A DNA stretch of 64,000 bases from Bartonella quintana (GTDB taxonomy: Bacteria > Pseudomonadota > Alphaproteobacteria > Rhizobiales > Rhizobiaceae), in NCBI RefSeq assembly GCF_009936175.1, contig NZ_AP019773.1, positions 620,001 through 684,000 of the forward strand, read 5' to 3'. The notes beneath the pieces are model-generated. The model was not told where the DNA came from. It saw only the letters and a list, made by a program, of their open reading frames with translations, and searched no databases. The position numbers and the translations under genes are program-made. Below, piece after piece: positions 1 through 11,120 of this stretch (positions are counted from its first letter, which is position 1; the number at the start of each line of letters is the position of its first letter).

Positions 1-1363
1 GTACGTAAAAGATAGGGTTATCTTTTGATTGTTCTGTTACTTTTGCAAAATCAAAATCAAGAGGTGCTTCACACTTACGGTACAGCATCATAAAACGCAC
101 TGGATCACGGCCGACTTCTTCTACAACATCACGTAAAGTTATAAATGATCCTGCTCTTTTCGACATGCGTACAGGGTGACCATTGCGAAAGAGTTTTACC
201 AATTGACATAAAAAAACGCTCAATTTAGCACTATTGCCAGAAATTGCTTTTGCCATCGCCTCCAACCGCTTTACATAACCAGCGTGATCTGCACCTAAAA
301 TATAAATCATTTCATCAAAATGACGATTGAATTTATCACGAAAATAAGCAACATCAGCAGCAAAATAAGTGTAAGAACCATCAGATTTAACTAAGACACG
401 GTCCTGATCATCTCCAACATCAGTGGAACGGAACAAAGTTTGTTCACGTGGTTCCCAGTCTTCTGTGTTTTGTCCTTTTGGTGGTGGGAGCTCACCTTTG
501 TAGATATAGCCGTTTAAAGTAAGATCATTAATCGTGTTACGAATAGCGCGCGCATTATCAGCATAAAGCATCCGCTCAGAGAAAAAGATATCATGATAAA
601 TATTAAGGGCAGCTAAATCTTTGCGAATCATTGACATCATTGCATAAATTGCACGTTCTTTCACTATCGATAAAGCTTCGTCTTTATCGATAGTGAGTAA
701 TTGATCACTAAACTCTTGAGCAAGCGATTGTCCCAATGGTATCAAATATTCACCAGGATACAGTCCTTCTGGAATTTCATTAATTTTTTGTCCAAGGGCT
801 TCGCGATAACGCAACAGTACGGAATGGGCTAGTACTTCAATTTGTTTACCAGCATCATTGATATAATATTCTTTCGTAATGTTATAGCCAACAAATTGAA
901 GCAAATTGGAAAGCACATCTCCAAAAACGGCACCCCGGCAATGTCCTACATGCATGGGACCTGTCGGATTTGCTGATACATACTCAACATTAATGCGTTT
1001 TCCCTGTCCCATTGGAATACGGCCATAAGACGTACCTTTTTTAAGCATGGATTTTATTGCATCTTGCCAAAATGATTTTGTAAGCTTGATATTGATAAAT
1101 CCAGGAGCGGCAATATCAATACAATCGATAGAGGAATCATTTTTGAGAAGTTCTATAATCTTTTCTGCAAGTGCATGCGGATTAAGTCCAATAGACTTTG
1201 CAAGCACCATGGCAGCATTGGTTGATAAATGGCCATGTGAGGAATCGCGTGGAGGATCAACGGTGATTTTTGATAAATTTAAATCTTCTCCATTTTTTCC
1301 TTTTATATCAGATAACTCTAGTGATTTTTTAATTTTTTTTTCGAAGTTTTTAAAGACATTCAT
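1..1363 (-). CDS. argS: Arginyl-tRNA synthetase, 3' part cut off by the window edge
   Basis: Class I aminoacyl-tRNA synthetase that charges tRNA-Arg in the cytoplasm. Reading back from the ATG at 1361-1363 gives about 454 codons without a stop before the window edge; the C-terminal anticodon-binding DALR region is outside. Seen directly: the N-terminal additional domain with GHLSTN near residue 45, the HIGH-class signature as MHVGH near residues 137-141 after SANPTGP, and the KMSKS-class loop as RMSKRAG near residue 400. These are standard ArgS features. dgt lies upstream on the same strand only 30 bp away, so the two may be co-transcribed, an order common in Rhizobiales. No defect is visible in the part present. 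Confidence 0.97.
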   Translation of the reverse strand, partial: MNVFKNFEKKIKKSLELSDIKGKNGEDLNLSKITVDPPRDSSHGHLSTNAAMVLAKSIGLNPHALAEKIIELLKNDSSIDCIDIAAPGFINIKLTKSFWQDAIKSMLKKGTSYGRIPMGQGKRINVEYVSANPTGPMHVGHCRGAVFGDVLSNLLQFVGYNITKEYYINDAGKQIEVLAHSVLLRYREALGQKINEIPEGLYPGEYLIPLGQSLAQEFSDQLLTIDKDEALSIVKERAIYAMMSMIRKDLAALNIYHDIFFSERMLYADNARAIRNTINDLTLNGYIYKGELPPPKGQNTEDWEPREQTLFRSTDVGDDQDRVLVKSDGSYTYFAADVAYFRDKFNRHFDEMIYILGADHAGYVKRLEAMAKAISGNSAKLSVFLCQLVKLFRNGHPVRMSKRAGSFITLRDVVEEVGRDPVRFMMLYRKCEAPLDFDFAKVTEQSKDNPIFYV

Positions 1364-1393
1364 ATTCAACTTCCATCATGTGTTCAAAAGCGA

Positions 1394-2596
1394 TTAAACG
1401 AAATTATTTGTGCAATCAAATAAACGCTGATATTCACGTAGAGCATAGTGATCGGTCATACCTGACAGAAAGTCCGCAATGAGACGTGCTAACTCTTTAT
1501 TTGTTAAGTGAGCTGTTTTACTGTGCCAACTTTCAGGCATTACATTTGGATTTTTATAATAACAGTCAAATAACTTTTGTACAATGCATTTTGCCGCATT
1601 ACGACGACTGAGGACTTGATCATGGTAATAAAGATTTTTAAACAGAAAGTTTTTTAGTTCTTTTTCGTAAACGGCCATTGTGGGCGAAAAGGTAACGATG
1701 GTTTGTTCTGCTTGTTGAACATCGCTTATGCTCGTTGGTTTGATGCGTGCCAAGTTTTCTTGTGATTGTTTGATAACATCTTCCACCATGGTTGTTATCT
1801 GTCTGCGCACCAGTTCGTAACCACGCCGAGTTTTATCGAGTTGTGGATGCTCTTTTTCTATATCTTGTAGTAATACTGCGGTTAATGAAACCTGTTCGAA
1901 CTGACCAAGTGTTAAAAATTGCGACCGTAAGCCATCATCAATATCATGTGCATTATAAGCAATATCATCAGCAATAGCAGCACATTGTGCTTCTAGTCCC
2001 GCAAAGCAATTGAGCTTAAGATCTTGCTTTGTATTGTATTGTAGAATATCAATAGGCACATCTTTATTGTTCGCATAGGGACCTAAAAGGGGGCCGTTAT
2101 GTTTGACAAGTCCTTCGAGTGTTTCCCAAGTCAGGTTAAGCCCATCAAAATTTGCATAGCGCTGTTCGAGTTTTGTAACAATGCGTAATGCTTGTGCATT
2201 ATGATCAAAGCCGCCATAATGTGCCATTGCTTCATTGAGGGCATCTTCTCCTGCGTGGCCGAAAGGCGTATGTCCAAAGTCATGAGCAAGGGCAATAGCT
2301 TCGGCAAGATCCTCGTCAAGACAGAGCGCGCGGGCTAAGGTTCGTGCAATTTGAGAAACCTCTATCGAATGCGTCAGTCGTGTACGATAATGATCACTTT
2401 CATCAGCAATAAACACTTGGGTTTTATGTTTAAGACGTCGAAATGCATTAGAATGAATAATACGATCTCTATCTCGTTGAAAAGGTGATCGTATGGTACT
2501 CATAGTTTCATAGAATAATCTGCCGCGGCTTGTTTGCGGGTTGGCACTATAGATCGCTCGAGCTTGGGAATTAAAATTGATCTTGCTTATATGCAT
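1394..2596 (-). CDS. dgt: dGTPase-like deoxynucleotide triphosphohydrolase
   Basis: HD-superfamily enzyme that cleaves dNTPs to deoxynucleoside and tripolyphosphate, thought to balance nucleotide pools. 400 residues, normal for the shorter type 2 family. The metal-binding motif is present as [10 protein letters not shown] followed by [15 protein letters not shown] near residues 78-120, and [12 protein letters not shown] supplies the second aspartate cluster. The N-terminus with RGRLFYE and [20 protein letters not shown] is typical of the family. It lies between argS and the divergent erpA. Rhizobiales genomes usually keep dgt, erpA and argS together, supporting the assignment. Substrate preference cannot be read from sequence. 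Confidence 0.95.
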   Translation of the reverse strand: MHISKINFNSQARAIYSANPQTSRGRLFYETMSTIRSPFQRDRDRIIHSNAFRRLKHKTQVFIADESDHYRTRLTHSIEVSQIARTLARALCLDEDLAEAIALAHDFGHTPFGHAGEDALNEAMAHYGGFDHNAQALRIVTKLEQRYANFDGLNLTWETLEGLVKHNGPLLGPYANNKDVPIDILQYNTKQDLKLNCFAGLEAQCAAIADDIAYNAHDIDDGLRSQFLTLGQFEQVSLTAVLLQDIEKEHPQLDKTRRGYELVRRQITTMVEDVIKQSQENLARIKPTSISDVQQAEQTIVTFSPTMAVYEKELKNFLFKNLYYHDQVLSRRNAAKCIVQKLFDCYYKNPNVMPESWHSKTAHLTNKELARLIADFLSGMTDHYALREYQRLFDCTNNFV

Positions 2597-2680
2597 TGCA
2601 AGTTGTCCATTCTCATCGTAAATTTAGATTGTTGTTTGGGATACTCTTTCTTGACAGTTTAATACAAGGATATATAGAAA

Positions 2681-3004
2681 ATGAATGTGAATATTTCAGA
2701 TGTTGCTGCCAAGCGTATTGCACAGATACTTTTGAGTGAAACCGATAAAATAGGATTACGTATTTCCGTTGAAGGGGGTGGGTGTTCAGGTTTTTCTTAT
2801 AAATATAATTTGGTTTCTGAAACGAGTGAAGATGATCTCGTTCTTAAAAAAGATGGGGCAGTTGTGTTCATTGATTCGCTATCACTTCCTTTTATGGAAG
2901 GGGCTGAAATTGATTTTGTTGATGATCTTATGGGACAGTCTTTTCAAATTCATAATCCTAATGCTGTCTCATCGTGCGGTTGCGGTGTGAGTTTTTCAAT
3001 TTAG
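2681..3004 (+). CDS. erpA: Iron-sulfur cluster insertion protein, A-type carrier
   Basis: A-type Fe-S carrier (HesB/IscA/ErpA family) that delivers clusters to apo-proteins in the cytosol. 107 residues, the usual size. The three conserved cysteines are visible: one in GGGCSGF near residue 35 and two in the C-terminal CGCG. It diverges from dgt; AAGGA stands 10 bases upstream of the ATG. ErpA is chosen over IscA because in Rhizobiales this gene sits next to dgt rather than in a suf or isc operon, but the subtype is an inference from context. Confidence 0.92.
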   Translation: MNVNISDVAAKRIAQILLSETDKIGLRISVEGGGCSGFSYKYNLVSETSEDDLVLKKDGAVVFIDSLSLPFMEGAEIDFVDDLMGQSFQIHNPNAVSSCGCGVSFSI

Positions 3005-3064
3005 AATGGTAGCTTTGTAGTATTGCTTCTTGAAAAGATTATCACTTTGATCAACAATGCAAAA

Positions 3065-4033
3065 ATGAATTTTCTTACAAAAACATTGCGCCAATGTTTA
3101 TGGTTAGGCGTGGCACTTACCTTATTGATCTGGAGCCATTGTGCTTTTTCTGAAGAAGGGGGAGAGCAAGAGCTTCAAAAAGAACAATCAACAAATTTTA
3201 TTTCAAAATCTCAAGATCATGAAAAAGAAAATTTAGTTTTTCAGTCCCAACTCATCTTGCATGCTCGATTAACAAACAGCAGTGAAAATGTTGTGAAAGG
3301 GCTCATATGGCGGGTTTATGCTCCTATCCTAGGAATCGATAATAAATTACCATTGATTGCAAGTTATGAGGGTGGTAGCGCGCATTTTAACCTAGAACCA
3401 GGAAGCTATCTTGTTCATGTTTCCTTTGGTCATGCAAGTGCAGTGCACCATATAAGTTTACAAAGCGGACAGAGTCTTGTTAAAAATTTTAATCTTGATG
3501 CTGGTGGCGTGCTTTTAAATGCTACATTGCTGAACGGCACAATCAATGAAAAGGAGTTACGTTTCACTATCTATGAGGATGAGAAAGAAAATGATGATAC
3601 TGGTGTGATTTTATCAAATGTTAAACCTCTGTCAATTGTACGTTTGAAAGCTGGCCGCTATCATGTTGCTTCCCATTATGGTTCCATTAATGTTATTGTT
3701 CATTCAGATATCCAAGTGGATGCGGGTAAAATTACAGAAGTCACTCTTGAACATCAGGCAGCTCAAATTGTTTTTAAATTGGTACGGCAGGAAGGAGGGG
3801 AAGCACTTGCAGATACAAGCTGGTCTATCACCAATGATTCTGGTGATATCATTTACGAAACGGTTGGTGCTTATGTTTCACTCGTGTTAGCTGAGGGGAA
3901 GTATATTGCGATTGCTAAGAATAAGGATCAAATTTATCAAAAGGCTTTTTCGGTTGTGTCTGGCCATGATGAAGATATTAGTTTGGTGGCAAAAGTACAA
4001 AATATGCAACAAATTGATGAGGAAATGGATTAA
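3065..4033 (+). CDS. Exported protein of unknown function with three similar beta-rich modules
   Basis: I do not recognise a named function. The frame is open from a TTG at 3023, but the ATG at 3065 is preferred because it begins a clean signal peptide: Met-Asn, a charged stretch, then a hydrophobic core ending near AFSEEGG. About 322 residues. After a charged linker the protein shows three related units, each with a turn of the form L-x-x-G-x-Y (LEPGSYLVHV, LKAGRYHVAS, LAEGKYIAIA). These look like small carboxypeptidase-regulatory-like or PEGA-like beta sandwiches. It follows erpA closely and precedes ccdA. Export to the periplasm or outer membrane is inferred; no catalytic motif is seen. 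Confidence 0.8.
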   Translation: MNFLTKTLRQCLWLGVALTLLIWSHCAFSEEGGEQELQKEQSTNFISKSQDHEKENLVFQSQLILHARLTNSSENVVKGLIWRVYAPILGIDNKLPLIASYEGGSAHFNLEPGSYLVHVSFGHASAVHHISLQSGQSLVKNFNLDAGGVLLNATLLNGTINEKELRFTIYEDEKENDDTGVILSNVKPLSIVRLKAGRYHVASHYGSINVIVHSDIQVDAGKITEVTLEHQAAQIVFKLVRQEGGEALADTSWSITNDSGDIIYETVGAYVSLVLAEGKYIAIAKNKDQIYQKAFSVVSGHDEDISLVAKVQNMQQIDEEMD

Positions 4034-4079
4034 TGGTTGTGCATAGGCGTAAGCCATAATAGGAATTGGATAGAGGGTT

Positions 4080-4868
4080 TTGATTGTAGAAATTTCAACA
4101 GTTGGTGTGTTTTTTGCCGGTGCATTATCTTTTTTATCACCGTGTGTTTTGCCGTTAGTTCCTCCTTATTTATGCTATATGGCAGGTATTGGTATTGATG
4201 ATTTTCGTTCAGAAAAGCATAACGAAAAAGTATTTATACGCTTAGCACTTTTATCTTCTGTTATTGCTTTTGTGCTTGGTTTTACAACCGTTTTTGTTGC
4301 TTTAGGTGCTAGTGCAAGCACAATTGGCAAGTTCATTGCTTATTATCGTGAGTGGTTTGTACTTACTGCTGGAATTATCATTATTATTTTTGGTTTGAAT
4401 TTTTTGGGTCTTTTCAAGGTTGCTTTTTTATTTTGTGAAGCACGTTTTCAAACGCACAAAACGCCTGCTGGTCCTTTAGGAGCTTATGTTATTGGATTAG
4501 CTTTTGCATTTGGTTGGACACCGTGTATTAGTCCAATTTTAGGACCTGTCATAACCCTTGCTGGAACAAAAGAAACTGTGGGCGAGGGAGCTATCCTTTT
4601 AGGGGTTTATGCGTTAGGTCTTGGTGTGCCTTTTGTGATAGCAGCTTTATTTTCAAGCAGTTTTATGAGATTTTTAGGAGCTTTTTGTATTCATTTAGGA
4701 AAAGTTGAAAAAATTATTGGTATTTTTTTGATTATTACAGGTATTTCATTTTTAACAGGCTCTATGCAGAGTCTTTCATTTTGGTTTTTGGAACATTATC
4801 CTTCGTTAAGTCAGGTTGAAGGTATTCATTGGCATGATATTATGATTTTTTTGGGGTTTTCTCGTTAG
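4080..4868 (+). CDS. ccdA: CcdA/DsbD-type cytochrome c biogenesis membrane protein
   Basis: Polytopic inner-membrane protein (DsbD transmembrane family) that passes reducing equivalents from cytosolic thioredoxin to the periplasm, for cytochrome c maturation or thiol repair. 262 residues with about six hydrophobic segments. The paired redox cysteines are in characteristic settings: [12 protein letters not shown] near residue 22 and [13 protein letters not shown] near residue 150. The start is TTG at 4080, preceded by AGAGGG; no in-frame ATG lies nearby. It follows the exported protein and is only 4 bp from glmU, so transcription into glmU is likely. Confidence 0.9.
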   Translation: MIVEISTVGVFFAGALSFLSPCVLPLVPPYLCYMAGIGIDDFRSEKHNEKVFIRLALLSSVIAFVLGFTTVFVALGASASTIGKFIAYYREWFVLTAGIIIIIFGLNFLGLFKVAFLFCEARFQTHKTPAGPLGAYVIGLAFAFGWTPCISPILGPVITLAGTKETVGEGAILLGVYALGLGVPFVIAALFSSSFMRFLGAFCIHLGKVEKIIGIFLIITGISFLTGSMQSLSFWFLEHYPSLSQVEGIHWHDIMIFLGFSR

Positions 4869-4872
4869 TCTT

Positions 4873-6231
4873 ATGAGTTTTACGATGAGAAGTTGTCTTT
4901 CTATTGTCCTTGCAGCGGGTGAAGGGACGCGCATGAAGTCGTCTCTTCCTAAAGTACTTCATAAAATTGCTGGATTACCACTTGTATGCCACGTCATAAA
5001 ACAAATAGAATTAGCTGGCGCTTCACAGTTAGCAGTTGTTGTGGGGGCGGGCGCTCAAGATGTCACACATGTTGTGCAATCATTTATAAAAAGTGTGATG
5101 ATTTTTGAACAAAAAGAACGTTTAGGGACTGCTCATGCTGTTTTATCTGCTCGCTTGGCTTTGCAAAAAGAGGTAGATGATGTTCTCATTGTTTTTGGTG
5201 ATACTCCTTTGATTAAGCAAGATTCATTGCTAAAAGTTCGGGAGCAACTTGCCGTTGGAGCGGATGTTGTCGTTGCTGGTTTTTATGCTTCAGATCCAAC
5301 AGGTTATGGGCGTCTTCTTGAGAAAAATGGTAAACTTATTGCGATTGTAGAAGAAAAAGATGCCAGCGATGAAGAAAAAAAGATCTCTTTTTGTAATGGC
5401 GGGATATTGGCTCTTAACGGAAAGCGAGCGCTTTCCCTTTTAGAGAAAGTTAATAACTACAATTCGAAGCAAGAATATTATCTAACAGATATCGTTTCAA
5501 TTGCATCACGTGAAGGATTAGAGGTTCGAGTTGTTGAAGTGCCTTTTGACAATATTGTAGGAATTAATAACTGTTTTGAGCTTTTTGAAGCTGATTCTTT
5601 ATGGCAAAAGCGGAAAGCCCGCGATTTAATGTTGTCTGGTGTTACAATACTTAAACCAGAAACTGTTTATTTTTCTTATGATACAGAGATTGAACAAGGG
5701 GTGGTGATTGAGCCAAATGTTTATTTTGGGTTGGGAGTAAAAGTGCAATCTGGTGCGGTTATTCATGCATTTAGTTATCTAGAAGGCGCTGTGGTTGGTA
5801 TTGATGCTCAGATTGGGCCCTATGCACATTTGCGTCCTGGAACAGAGTTGGCGCGATCGGTAAAGATTGGAAACTTTTGTGAAGTCAAAAAAGCTAAAAT
5901 AGGAGAAGCTTCCAAGATTAATCATTTAAGTTATATTGGCGATGCAGAAATTGGAACACAGACAAACATTGGAGCTGGTACGATTACTTGCAATTATGAT
6001 GGATTTCACAAATATAAAATTGTAATTGGTGATCATGCTTTCATCGGATCTAATTCAGCGCTTGTTTCTCCATTGATGATAGGGAATGGTTCTTATATTG
6101 CTTCAGGCAGTGTTATCACTGAAGATGTTCCTATAAACAGTATGGCTTTTGGACGTGCACGACAAGTGACGAAAAAGGATTATGCAGCGAAATTGCGCGT
6201 GCGTTTATCAGAGAATCAACAGAAAAAGTAA
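4873..6231 (+). CDS. glmU: Bifunctional UDP-N-acetylglucosamine pyrophosphorylase / glucosamine-1-phosphate acetyltransferase
   Basis: Makes UDP-GlcNAc for peptidoglycan and lipid A. 452 residues, full length. The N-terminal uridylyltransferase domain carries [15 protein letters not shown] near residue 13 and FGDTPLI near residue 102. The C-terminal half is a left-handed beta-helix with hexapeptide repeats, including GPYAHLRPG and [12 protein letters not shown], which hold acetyltransferase active-site residues. glmS follows 176 bp downstream, so successive enzymes of amino-sugar synthesis are adjacent. No truncation or unusual substitution is visible. Confidence 0.97.
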   Translation: MSFTMRSCLSIVLAAGEGTRMKSSLPKVLHKIAGLPLVCHVIKQIELAGASQLAVVVGAGAQDVTHVVQSFIKSVMIFEQKERLGTAHAVLSARLALQKEVDDVLIVFGDTPLIKQDSLLKVREQLAVGADVVVAGFYASDPTGYGRLLEKNGKLIAIVEEKDASDEEKKISFCNGGILALNGKRALSLLEKVNNYNSKQEYYLTDIVSIASREGLEVRVVEVPFDNIVGINNCFELFEADSLWQKRKARDLMLSGVTILKPETVYFSYDTEIEQGVVIEPNVYFGLGVKVQSGAVIHAFSYLEGAVVGIDAQIGPYAHLRPGTELARSVKIGNFCEVKKAKIGEASKINHLSYIGDAEIGTQTNIGAGTITCNYDGFHKYKIVIGDHAFIGSNSALVSPLMIGNGSYIASGSVITEDVPINSMAFGRARQVTKKDYAAKLRVRLSENQQKK

Positions 6232-6407
6232 TCGTTTTTAGGCTGTTTTTTTGCATTATAGCAATTTAACAATTCTGTAGAGGGGTTTATCTTGGATATT
6301 GCCATACTCCATATTTGATTTATGTGATTACTTACAGTTTTGTAATGAGGAATCTCTGATTGTTTTATGGGATTCTATAAATTTGGGATGTCAGTCGGAG
6401 CTTTTTA

Positions 6408-8231
6408 ATGTGTGGAATTATCGGAATTCTTGGAAAGAGATGTGTTGCATCCTCTTTAATTGCTGGTTTGAAGCGTCTTGAGTACAGAGGGTATGATTCA
6501 TCTGGTATAGCAACAGTGCATAATGGACGTCTTTATCGTGTGCGCGCTGAAGGTAAGCTTGTTCATTTAGAGGAAAAATTAAAAAAAACACCTTTAAAAG
6601 GAAGTTTAGGGATTGGCCACACACGTTGGGCTACTCATGGAGTTGCTGTGGAACGGAATGCTCATCCTCATGTGACTGAACGGCTTGCGATTGTTCATAA
6701 TGGTATTATTGAAAATTTTGTAGAATTGCAAAAGGAACTTATTGAGGAGGGTTATACTTTTGAAACAGAGACGGATACGGAAGTTATTGCTCATTTAATT
6801 ACACGCGCGTTAAAAAGTGGTCTTTCTCAGCAAGAAGCTATACGTACAAGTTGGAAAAGGTTGCAAGGAGCTTTTGCTATTGTTGTTATTTTTGAAGGTC
6901 AAGACAATCTTATGATTGCTGCTCGCTCTGGTCCACCGCTCGCAATTGGCTATGGACAAGATGAATTTTTTGTCGGATCGGATGCAGTCGCTTTGGCTTC
7001 ATTTGTAGATCGCATCAGCTATATGGAAGATGGTGATTGGGCTGTTCTCACACGGGAAGGTGTGACAATTTATGGTGCGGACAATCAACCGGTAAAACGC
7101 CCTATTACCACATTGTTTGAGGGGACTTTACTGGTTTCTAAGGGGAATCATCGTCATTTTATGCACAAGGAAATGTTTGAACAGCCTGAAGTTATTTCTC
7201 ATAATTTGGCGCATTACCTTGATCTTGGAAATTATACGGTCCGCTCACTTAAAAATTTGATTGATTGGAAGAAAATTAATAGAATACTTTTCGCGAGCTG
7301 TGGAACTGCTTATTATTCAACCTTAGTTGCGCGCTACTGGTTTGAGAATTTTGCTGCTTTAAGTGTTGATAATGATATTGCTTCAGAATTTCGTTATCGT
7401 GAACCACCCATAGCTTCCGATGTATTGTCGGTGTTCGTTTCTCAATCTGGTGAAACAGCTGATACGTTGGCATGTTTACGTTATTGTCGAGAACATGGAG
7501 TAAAGACAGCAACAATTGTGAATGTTGAGCAATCAACAATGGCAAGAGAAGCTGATTTTATTTTACCAACGCGAGCCGGTCCAGAAATTGGTGTAGCCTC
7601 AACAAAAGCTTTTACTTGTCAATTGGCAACGCTTGCTGCAATGGCGCTTGATGCTGCTAAACAACGTGGATCTCTTTCAGAGAAGGCAGAGCACCAGTTT
7701 GTTCAACAATTGGCAGAAGTTCCCAGGATTTTAAACGAGGCGTTAAAGCTCGATGAGAAAATTGAACAGATTTGTCGTGATTTAGTAAACGTAAGAGGTG
7801 TCCTTTATTTAGGCCGTGGTACCTCTTATCCGATTGCTTTGGAGGGGGCACTTAAACTGAAGGAGCTTTCTTATATTCATGCCGAAGGCTATGCGGCGGG
7901 TGAGTTAAAACATGGGCCGATTGCATTGGTGGATGAGGCAATACCAGTTATTGTTGTAGCCCCTTATGATAGGTGGTTTGAAAAGACTTTTTCTAACATG
8001 CAAGAAGTAGCAGCGCGCAATGGTCGTATTATTTTGATAACTGATAAAAGAGGAGCAGAAGTAGCTGGTCTTGATACTTTGTCAACAATCGTTTTGCCAA
8101 ATATTCCAGAATTTATTGCGCCCATTATTTATGCTTTACCTATTCAGTTAATCGCTTACCATACAGCTGTTTTATTGGGAACGGATGTTGATCAACCCCG
8201 TAATTTGGCAAAATCAGTCACTGTTGAGTAA
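6408..8231 (+). CDS. glmS: Glutamine-fructose-6-phosphate aminotransferase (isomerizing)
   Basis: Converts fructose-6-phosphate and glutamine to glucosamine-6-phosphate, the first step towards UDP-GlcNAc. 607 residues, the usual length. The start is fixed by MCGIIGILG: Cys2 must be the N-terminal nucleophile after Met removal. The N-terminal glutaminase domain also shows HTRWATHG and HNGIIEN; two SIS sugar-isomerase domains follow (SCGTAYYS near residue 297, GRGTSYPIALEGALKLKE near residue 470). The protein ends in DQPRNLAKSVTVE, a typical GlmS C-terminus. No glmS ribozyme-like leader is evident in the 176 bp upstream. It converges with recG. Confidence 0.97.
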   Translation: MCGIIGILGKRCVASSLIAGLKRLEYRGYDSSGIATVHNGRLYRVRAEGKLVHLEEKLKKTPLKGSLGIGHTRWATHGVAVERNAHPHVTERLAIVHNGIIENFVELQKELIEEGYTFETETDTEVIAHLITRALKSGLSQQEAIRTSWKRLQGAFAIVVIFEGQDNLMIAARSGPPLAIGYGQDEFFVGSDAVALASFVDRISYMEDGDWAVLTREGVTIYGADNQPVKRPITTLFEGTLLVSKGNHRHFMHKEMFEQPEVISHNLAHYLDLGNYTVRSLKNLIDWKKINRILFASCGTAYYSTLVARYWFENFAALSVDNDIASEFRYREPPIASDVLSVFVSQSGETADTLACLRYCREHGVKTATIVNVEQSTMAREADFILPTRAGPEIGVASTKAFTCQLATLAAMALDAAKQRGSLSEKAEHQFVQQLAEVPRILNEALKLDEKIEQICRDLVNVRGVLYLGRGTSYPIALEGALKLKELSYIHAEGYAAGELKHGPIALVDEAIPVIVVAPYDRWFEKTFSNMQEVAARNGRIILITDKRGAEVAGLDTLSTIVLPNIPEFIAPIIYALPIQLIAYHTAVLLGTDVDQPRNLAKSVTVE

Positions 8232-8612
8232 AAATGGATGTTGTGTTTTTAAAATTTTGGGAAAATAATTAAGAATACAACAAATGAATTTATTAAGAAT
8301 AATTTATCGTTTTCCGTATTGAATGAGAACACAGAATAGAGAAATATTTTCTCACTTCAAATCCTCTAATTCAGAATCAAAAAACGTTTGCTTATATGTC
8401 ATAAAAGGATAGAAAATCGTTTTAGAAAGAGTTTAATATGCTTTTTATGAGCTGTCTTACGTGCAAGAGCCGCACAACATTTAAGGTGAGGAGATGTAAC
8501 AATAGTGTTGGCTTATATTATATCATTCACGGGTGGTGGGAGTAAAAGCCATAAGAGAATTTTTGAAAAATATGGAAAGCTTTTACATTTTATCAGGCGT
8601 GCTTTGTTACTG
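8232..8612. other. Gap between convergent glmS and recG
   Basis: 381 bp without a convincing gene. The short open frame entering recG from the plus strand (8533-8784) has no recognisable product. No strong terminator hairpin with a T run is seen after either gene. The AT-rich content suggests decayed sequence. Confidence 0.5.
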
Positions 8613-10721
8613 TTATCCTGCTTGTAAGAGCCTAGTGGCGTCGTCACGCCTGAAAAGATCAAGCAGTAAGCGCAAAGCTTTTCCTCGTTTTGAAGAAAAA
8701 TTGGCATCATGTTGCAAAAATAAACGCGCATCTCTTCTTGCTATTAACAAAAGATCACTATGGACTGCAAGATTTGCTATGTGAAATTCAGGCATACCGG
8801 ATTGTCGGGTTCCTAAAAGTTCTCCTTCTCCTCGTAGACGCCAGTCTTCTTCAGCAATTTTAAAACCATCTTCTGTATTGCGTATAATATTAAGGCGTTT
8901 TGCTGCCGTTTTTGTCAATGGATTTTTGTATAGCAAAATACAGGAGGATTTTTTTTCTCCTCGTCCTACACGTCCACGCAATTGGTGCAGTTGTGAAAGG
9001 CCAAAATGTTCTGCATGTTCGATGACGATGATCGAGGCATCTGGAATATCCACTCCTACTTCAATGACTGTGGTTGCAACTAAAATGCATATGTTTCCAC
9101 ATTTAAAAGATGTCATAGCTGCTTCTTTTTCATCTGTAGACATTTTTCCATGTATAACTCCAACTCGCTCTCCAAATCGTTCACGGAGAATAGCAAAACG
9201 ATTTTCAATTGAAGTGAGTTCAAGAGTTGTAGATTCTTCCACTAAAGGACAAATCCAGTAGAGTTTTTCTCCTTTTTCTAATGCAATGGCAATTCGTTCT
9301 AGGAGTTCATGAATACGTTGCAAAGGAAGTATTGCTGTTGTAATGGGTTGTCGTCCAGTTGGTTTTTCTGTAATTTGAGAAATATCCATATCACCAAAAG
9401 CTGTCAACACCAATGTGCGTGGAATAGGGGTGGCGGTCATTACGAGCATATCAGGTTTATTGCCTTTTGCTGTAAGGGCAAGACGTTGATGAACGCCAAA
9501 ACGATGTTGTTCATCAATAATGGTTAAGGCAAGATTCTTGTAGGCAACGTTGTTTTGTATGAGGGCATGGGTTCCGATGATAATAGAGGCTTGACCTGAT
9601 AATGTATCCTTCAGAATATTTGCGCGCAATTTTCCTTTTTCTCGTCCAGTTAAAAGAACTGTTTGTAATCCGATCTTTTCGGCAAGAGGAGCAATCGTAG
9701 CAAAATGTTGTCGGGCAAGAACTTCCGTTGGTGCCATTAAAGCTGACTGTCCTGAATTTTCAGCAATTTGTGCGCTTGCCATGAGTGCAACTACGGTTTT
9801 TCCTGCTCCTACATCACCTTGCAGAAGCCTTAACATGGGTTCTGGTGAAGCAAGATCATTGGCAATATCTTGTATCGCTTTTTTTTGTCCATTTGTAAGT
9901 TGAAAAGGTAAGGCTTTCAGCAATTTTTTAGTGTAAGTTCCTTTTGGGGGGCGAGAAGCCCCTGAAAGAGATTTGGTTTTTAAACGTACTAGCCCAAGAG
10001 CCAATTGACAAGCGAGTAATTCATCGTAGGCAAGACGTTTACGTGCTGCACTTTTTAAGGAGAGATCGTCAGGATTGATGGGAGTGTGAATACGGTGTAA
10101 AGCAACCGAAAAAGAAGAAAAGTTTTGTTGTTTTTTGACGCTTTCCTCTATCCATTCTGGCAAGAGAGGAATATATTCAAGGGCGTTTTGTATCGTCCGC
10201 CTTAGCGTCTTTGCTGATAGTCCGGCAGTAGAGGGATAGACGGGTTCGATCAGTGGCATCTGATTTGATTGTTCACTTGGGGCAATATGATCAGGATGGA
10301 TCATGGAAAGCTGTCCGTTAAATCGCTCAACTTTACCCGATACAATGACTTTCTTTCCTTCAGGGAGTTGTTTTTTTAGCCAAGGACATTGGGCATGAAA
10401 AAAGACCAAATTTATTTTCCCTGTTTGATCATGAGCACTAACACGATAGGGTAATCGATTGCGTTCAATGGGTGGCGGATGGTGCTGATCGACAATAATT
10501 TCAAGGGTAACGGTGATCCCTTCTTGTGCAAAAGCAATGCTGGGTCGCATTCTGCGATCTATAACAGATTGAGGCATTAATTGAAGAAGGTCAATAACGG
10601 TTGGTTCACGTTGGGCAGGATTAATGTTTAAGACTTTGGCCAGTAAGGCACATATTTTAGGGCTCGTGCCTGGCAGAGCACGGACAGAGGTAAAAAGAGG
10701 ACGAATAAGGTCTGGAAGCAT
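8613..10721 (-). CDS. recG: ATP-dependent DNA helicase RecG
   Basis: Superfamily 2 helicase that remodels stalled forks and Holliday junctions. 702 residues, normal for alphaproteobacteria. In order: an N-terminal wedge/OB region, Walker A GDVGAGKTVVAL near residue 310, DEQH as motif II, MTATPIPRT as motif III, and the C-terminal helicase half with QLRGRVGRG as motif VI. A C-terminal TRG-type tail follows with DEGELLGTRQSG-like residues (GEGELLGTRQSG). Rhizobiales often have sdhE beside recG; it is absent here. It is divergent from dnaE. Confidence 0.96.
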   Translation of the reverse strand: MLPDLIRPLFTSVRALPGTSPKICALLAKVLNINPAQREPTVIDLLQLMPQSVIDRRMRPSIAFAQEGITVTLEIIVDQHHPPPIERNRLPYRVSAHDQTGKINLVFFHAQCPWLKKQLPEGKKVIVSGKVERFNGQLSMIHPDHIAPSEQSNQMPLIEPVYPSTAGLSAKTLRRTIQNALEYIPLLPEWIEESVKKQQNFSSFSVALHRIHTPINPDDLSLKSAARKRLAYDELLACQLALGLVRLKTKSLSGASRPPKGTYTKKLLKALPFQLTNGQKKAIQDIANDLASPEPMLRLLQGDVGAGKTVVALMASAQIAENSGQSALMAPTEVLARQHFATIAPLAEKIGLQTVLLTGREKGKLRANILKDTLSGQASIIIGTHALIQNNVAYKNLALTIIDEQHRFGVHQRLALTAKGNKPDMLVMTATPIPRTLVLTAFGDMDISQITEKPTGRQPITTAILPLQRIHELLERIAIALEKGEKLYWICPLVEESTTLELTSIENRFAILRERFGERVGVIHGKMSTDEKEAAMTSFKCGNICILVATTVIEVGVDIPDASIIVIEHAEHFGLSQLHQLRGRVGRGEKKSSCILLYKNPLTKTAAKRLNIIRNTEDGFKIAEEDWRLRGEGELLGTRQSGMPEFHIANLAVHSDLLLIARRDARLFLQHDANFSSKRGKALRLLLDLFRRDDATRLLQAG

Positions 10722-11120
10722 AAGGAAATTTAGCCTGCTCTTTTTGTTTTTTCTAGTGCTTTAAAGGAGCTTTTTGGGGATAACTCACTGAATATCTCAG
10801 GAGAAGTTGCTTAATTGATACTTTGAGTTTTAAGCATAAAAATGAAATTTTAAAGGAGTGTAAAATAAGGATACAATAAGCAAAGAGTGCCAATATCAAT
10901 AATATTCTGTACAATTTGCTCTTTTTTATTTTTGTGCATTTCTTTGTTATAATTATTAGGTATTTTCTTGATAGAATTCTAATACGCAATATAGATAAAA
11001 ATGAAGTATCTTGCCGATATGTGGGGGCTGAAGGGGTGTATTAGCATGATGCATAAAAATGCTCTCGGTTAAGAAACGAATGAGAGCTGCGATTTGATAT
11101 TTATTTTGTAGCGGGAAATT
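10722..11120. other. Intergenic region between divergent recG and dnaE
   Basis: 399 bp that must carry the promoters for recG and dnaE. I see no gene. An open frame on the minus strand at 10753-10989 encodes a lysine/isoleucine-rich peptide without family features and is taken as chance. No clear -35/-10 pair stands out. Confidence 0.45.

Noticed and set aside
6299..6481. 60-codon frame over the glmS start
   Set aside because: Out of frame with glmS and without a plausible product; glmS is certain here because of Cys2.
10753..10989. 78-codon minus-strand frame before recG
   Set aside because: Lys/Ile/Leu-rich translation of AT-rich spacer; no motif; lies in a promoter region.
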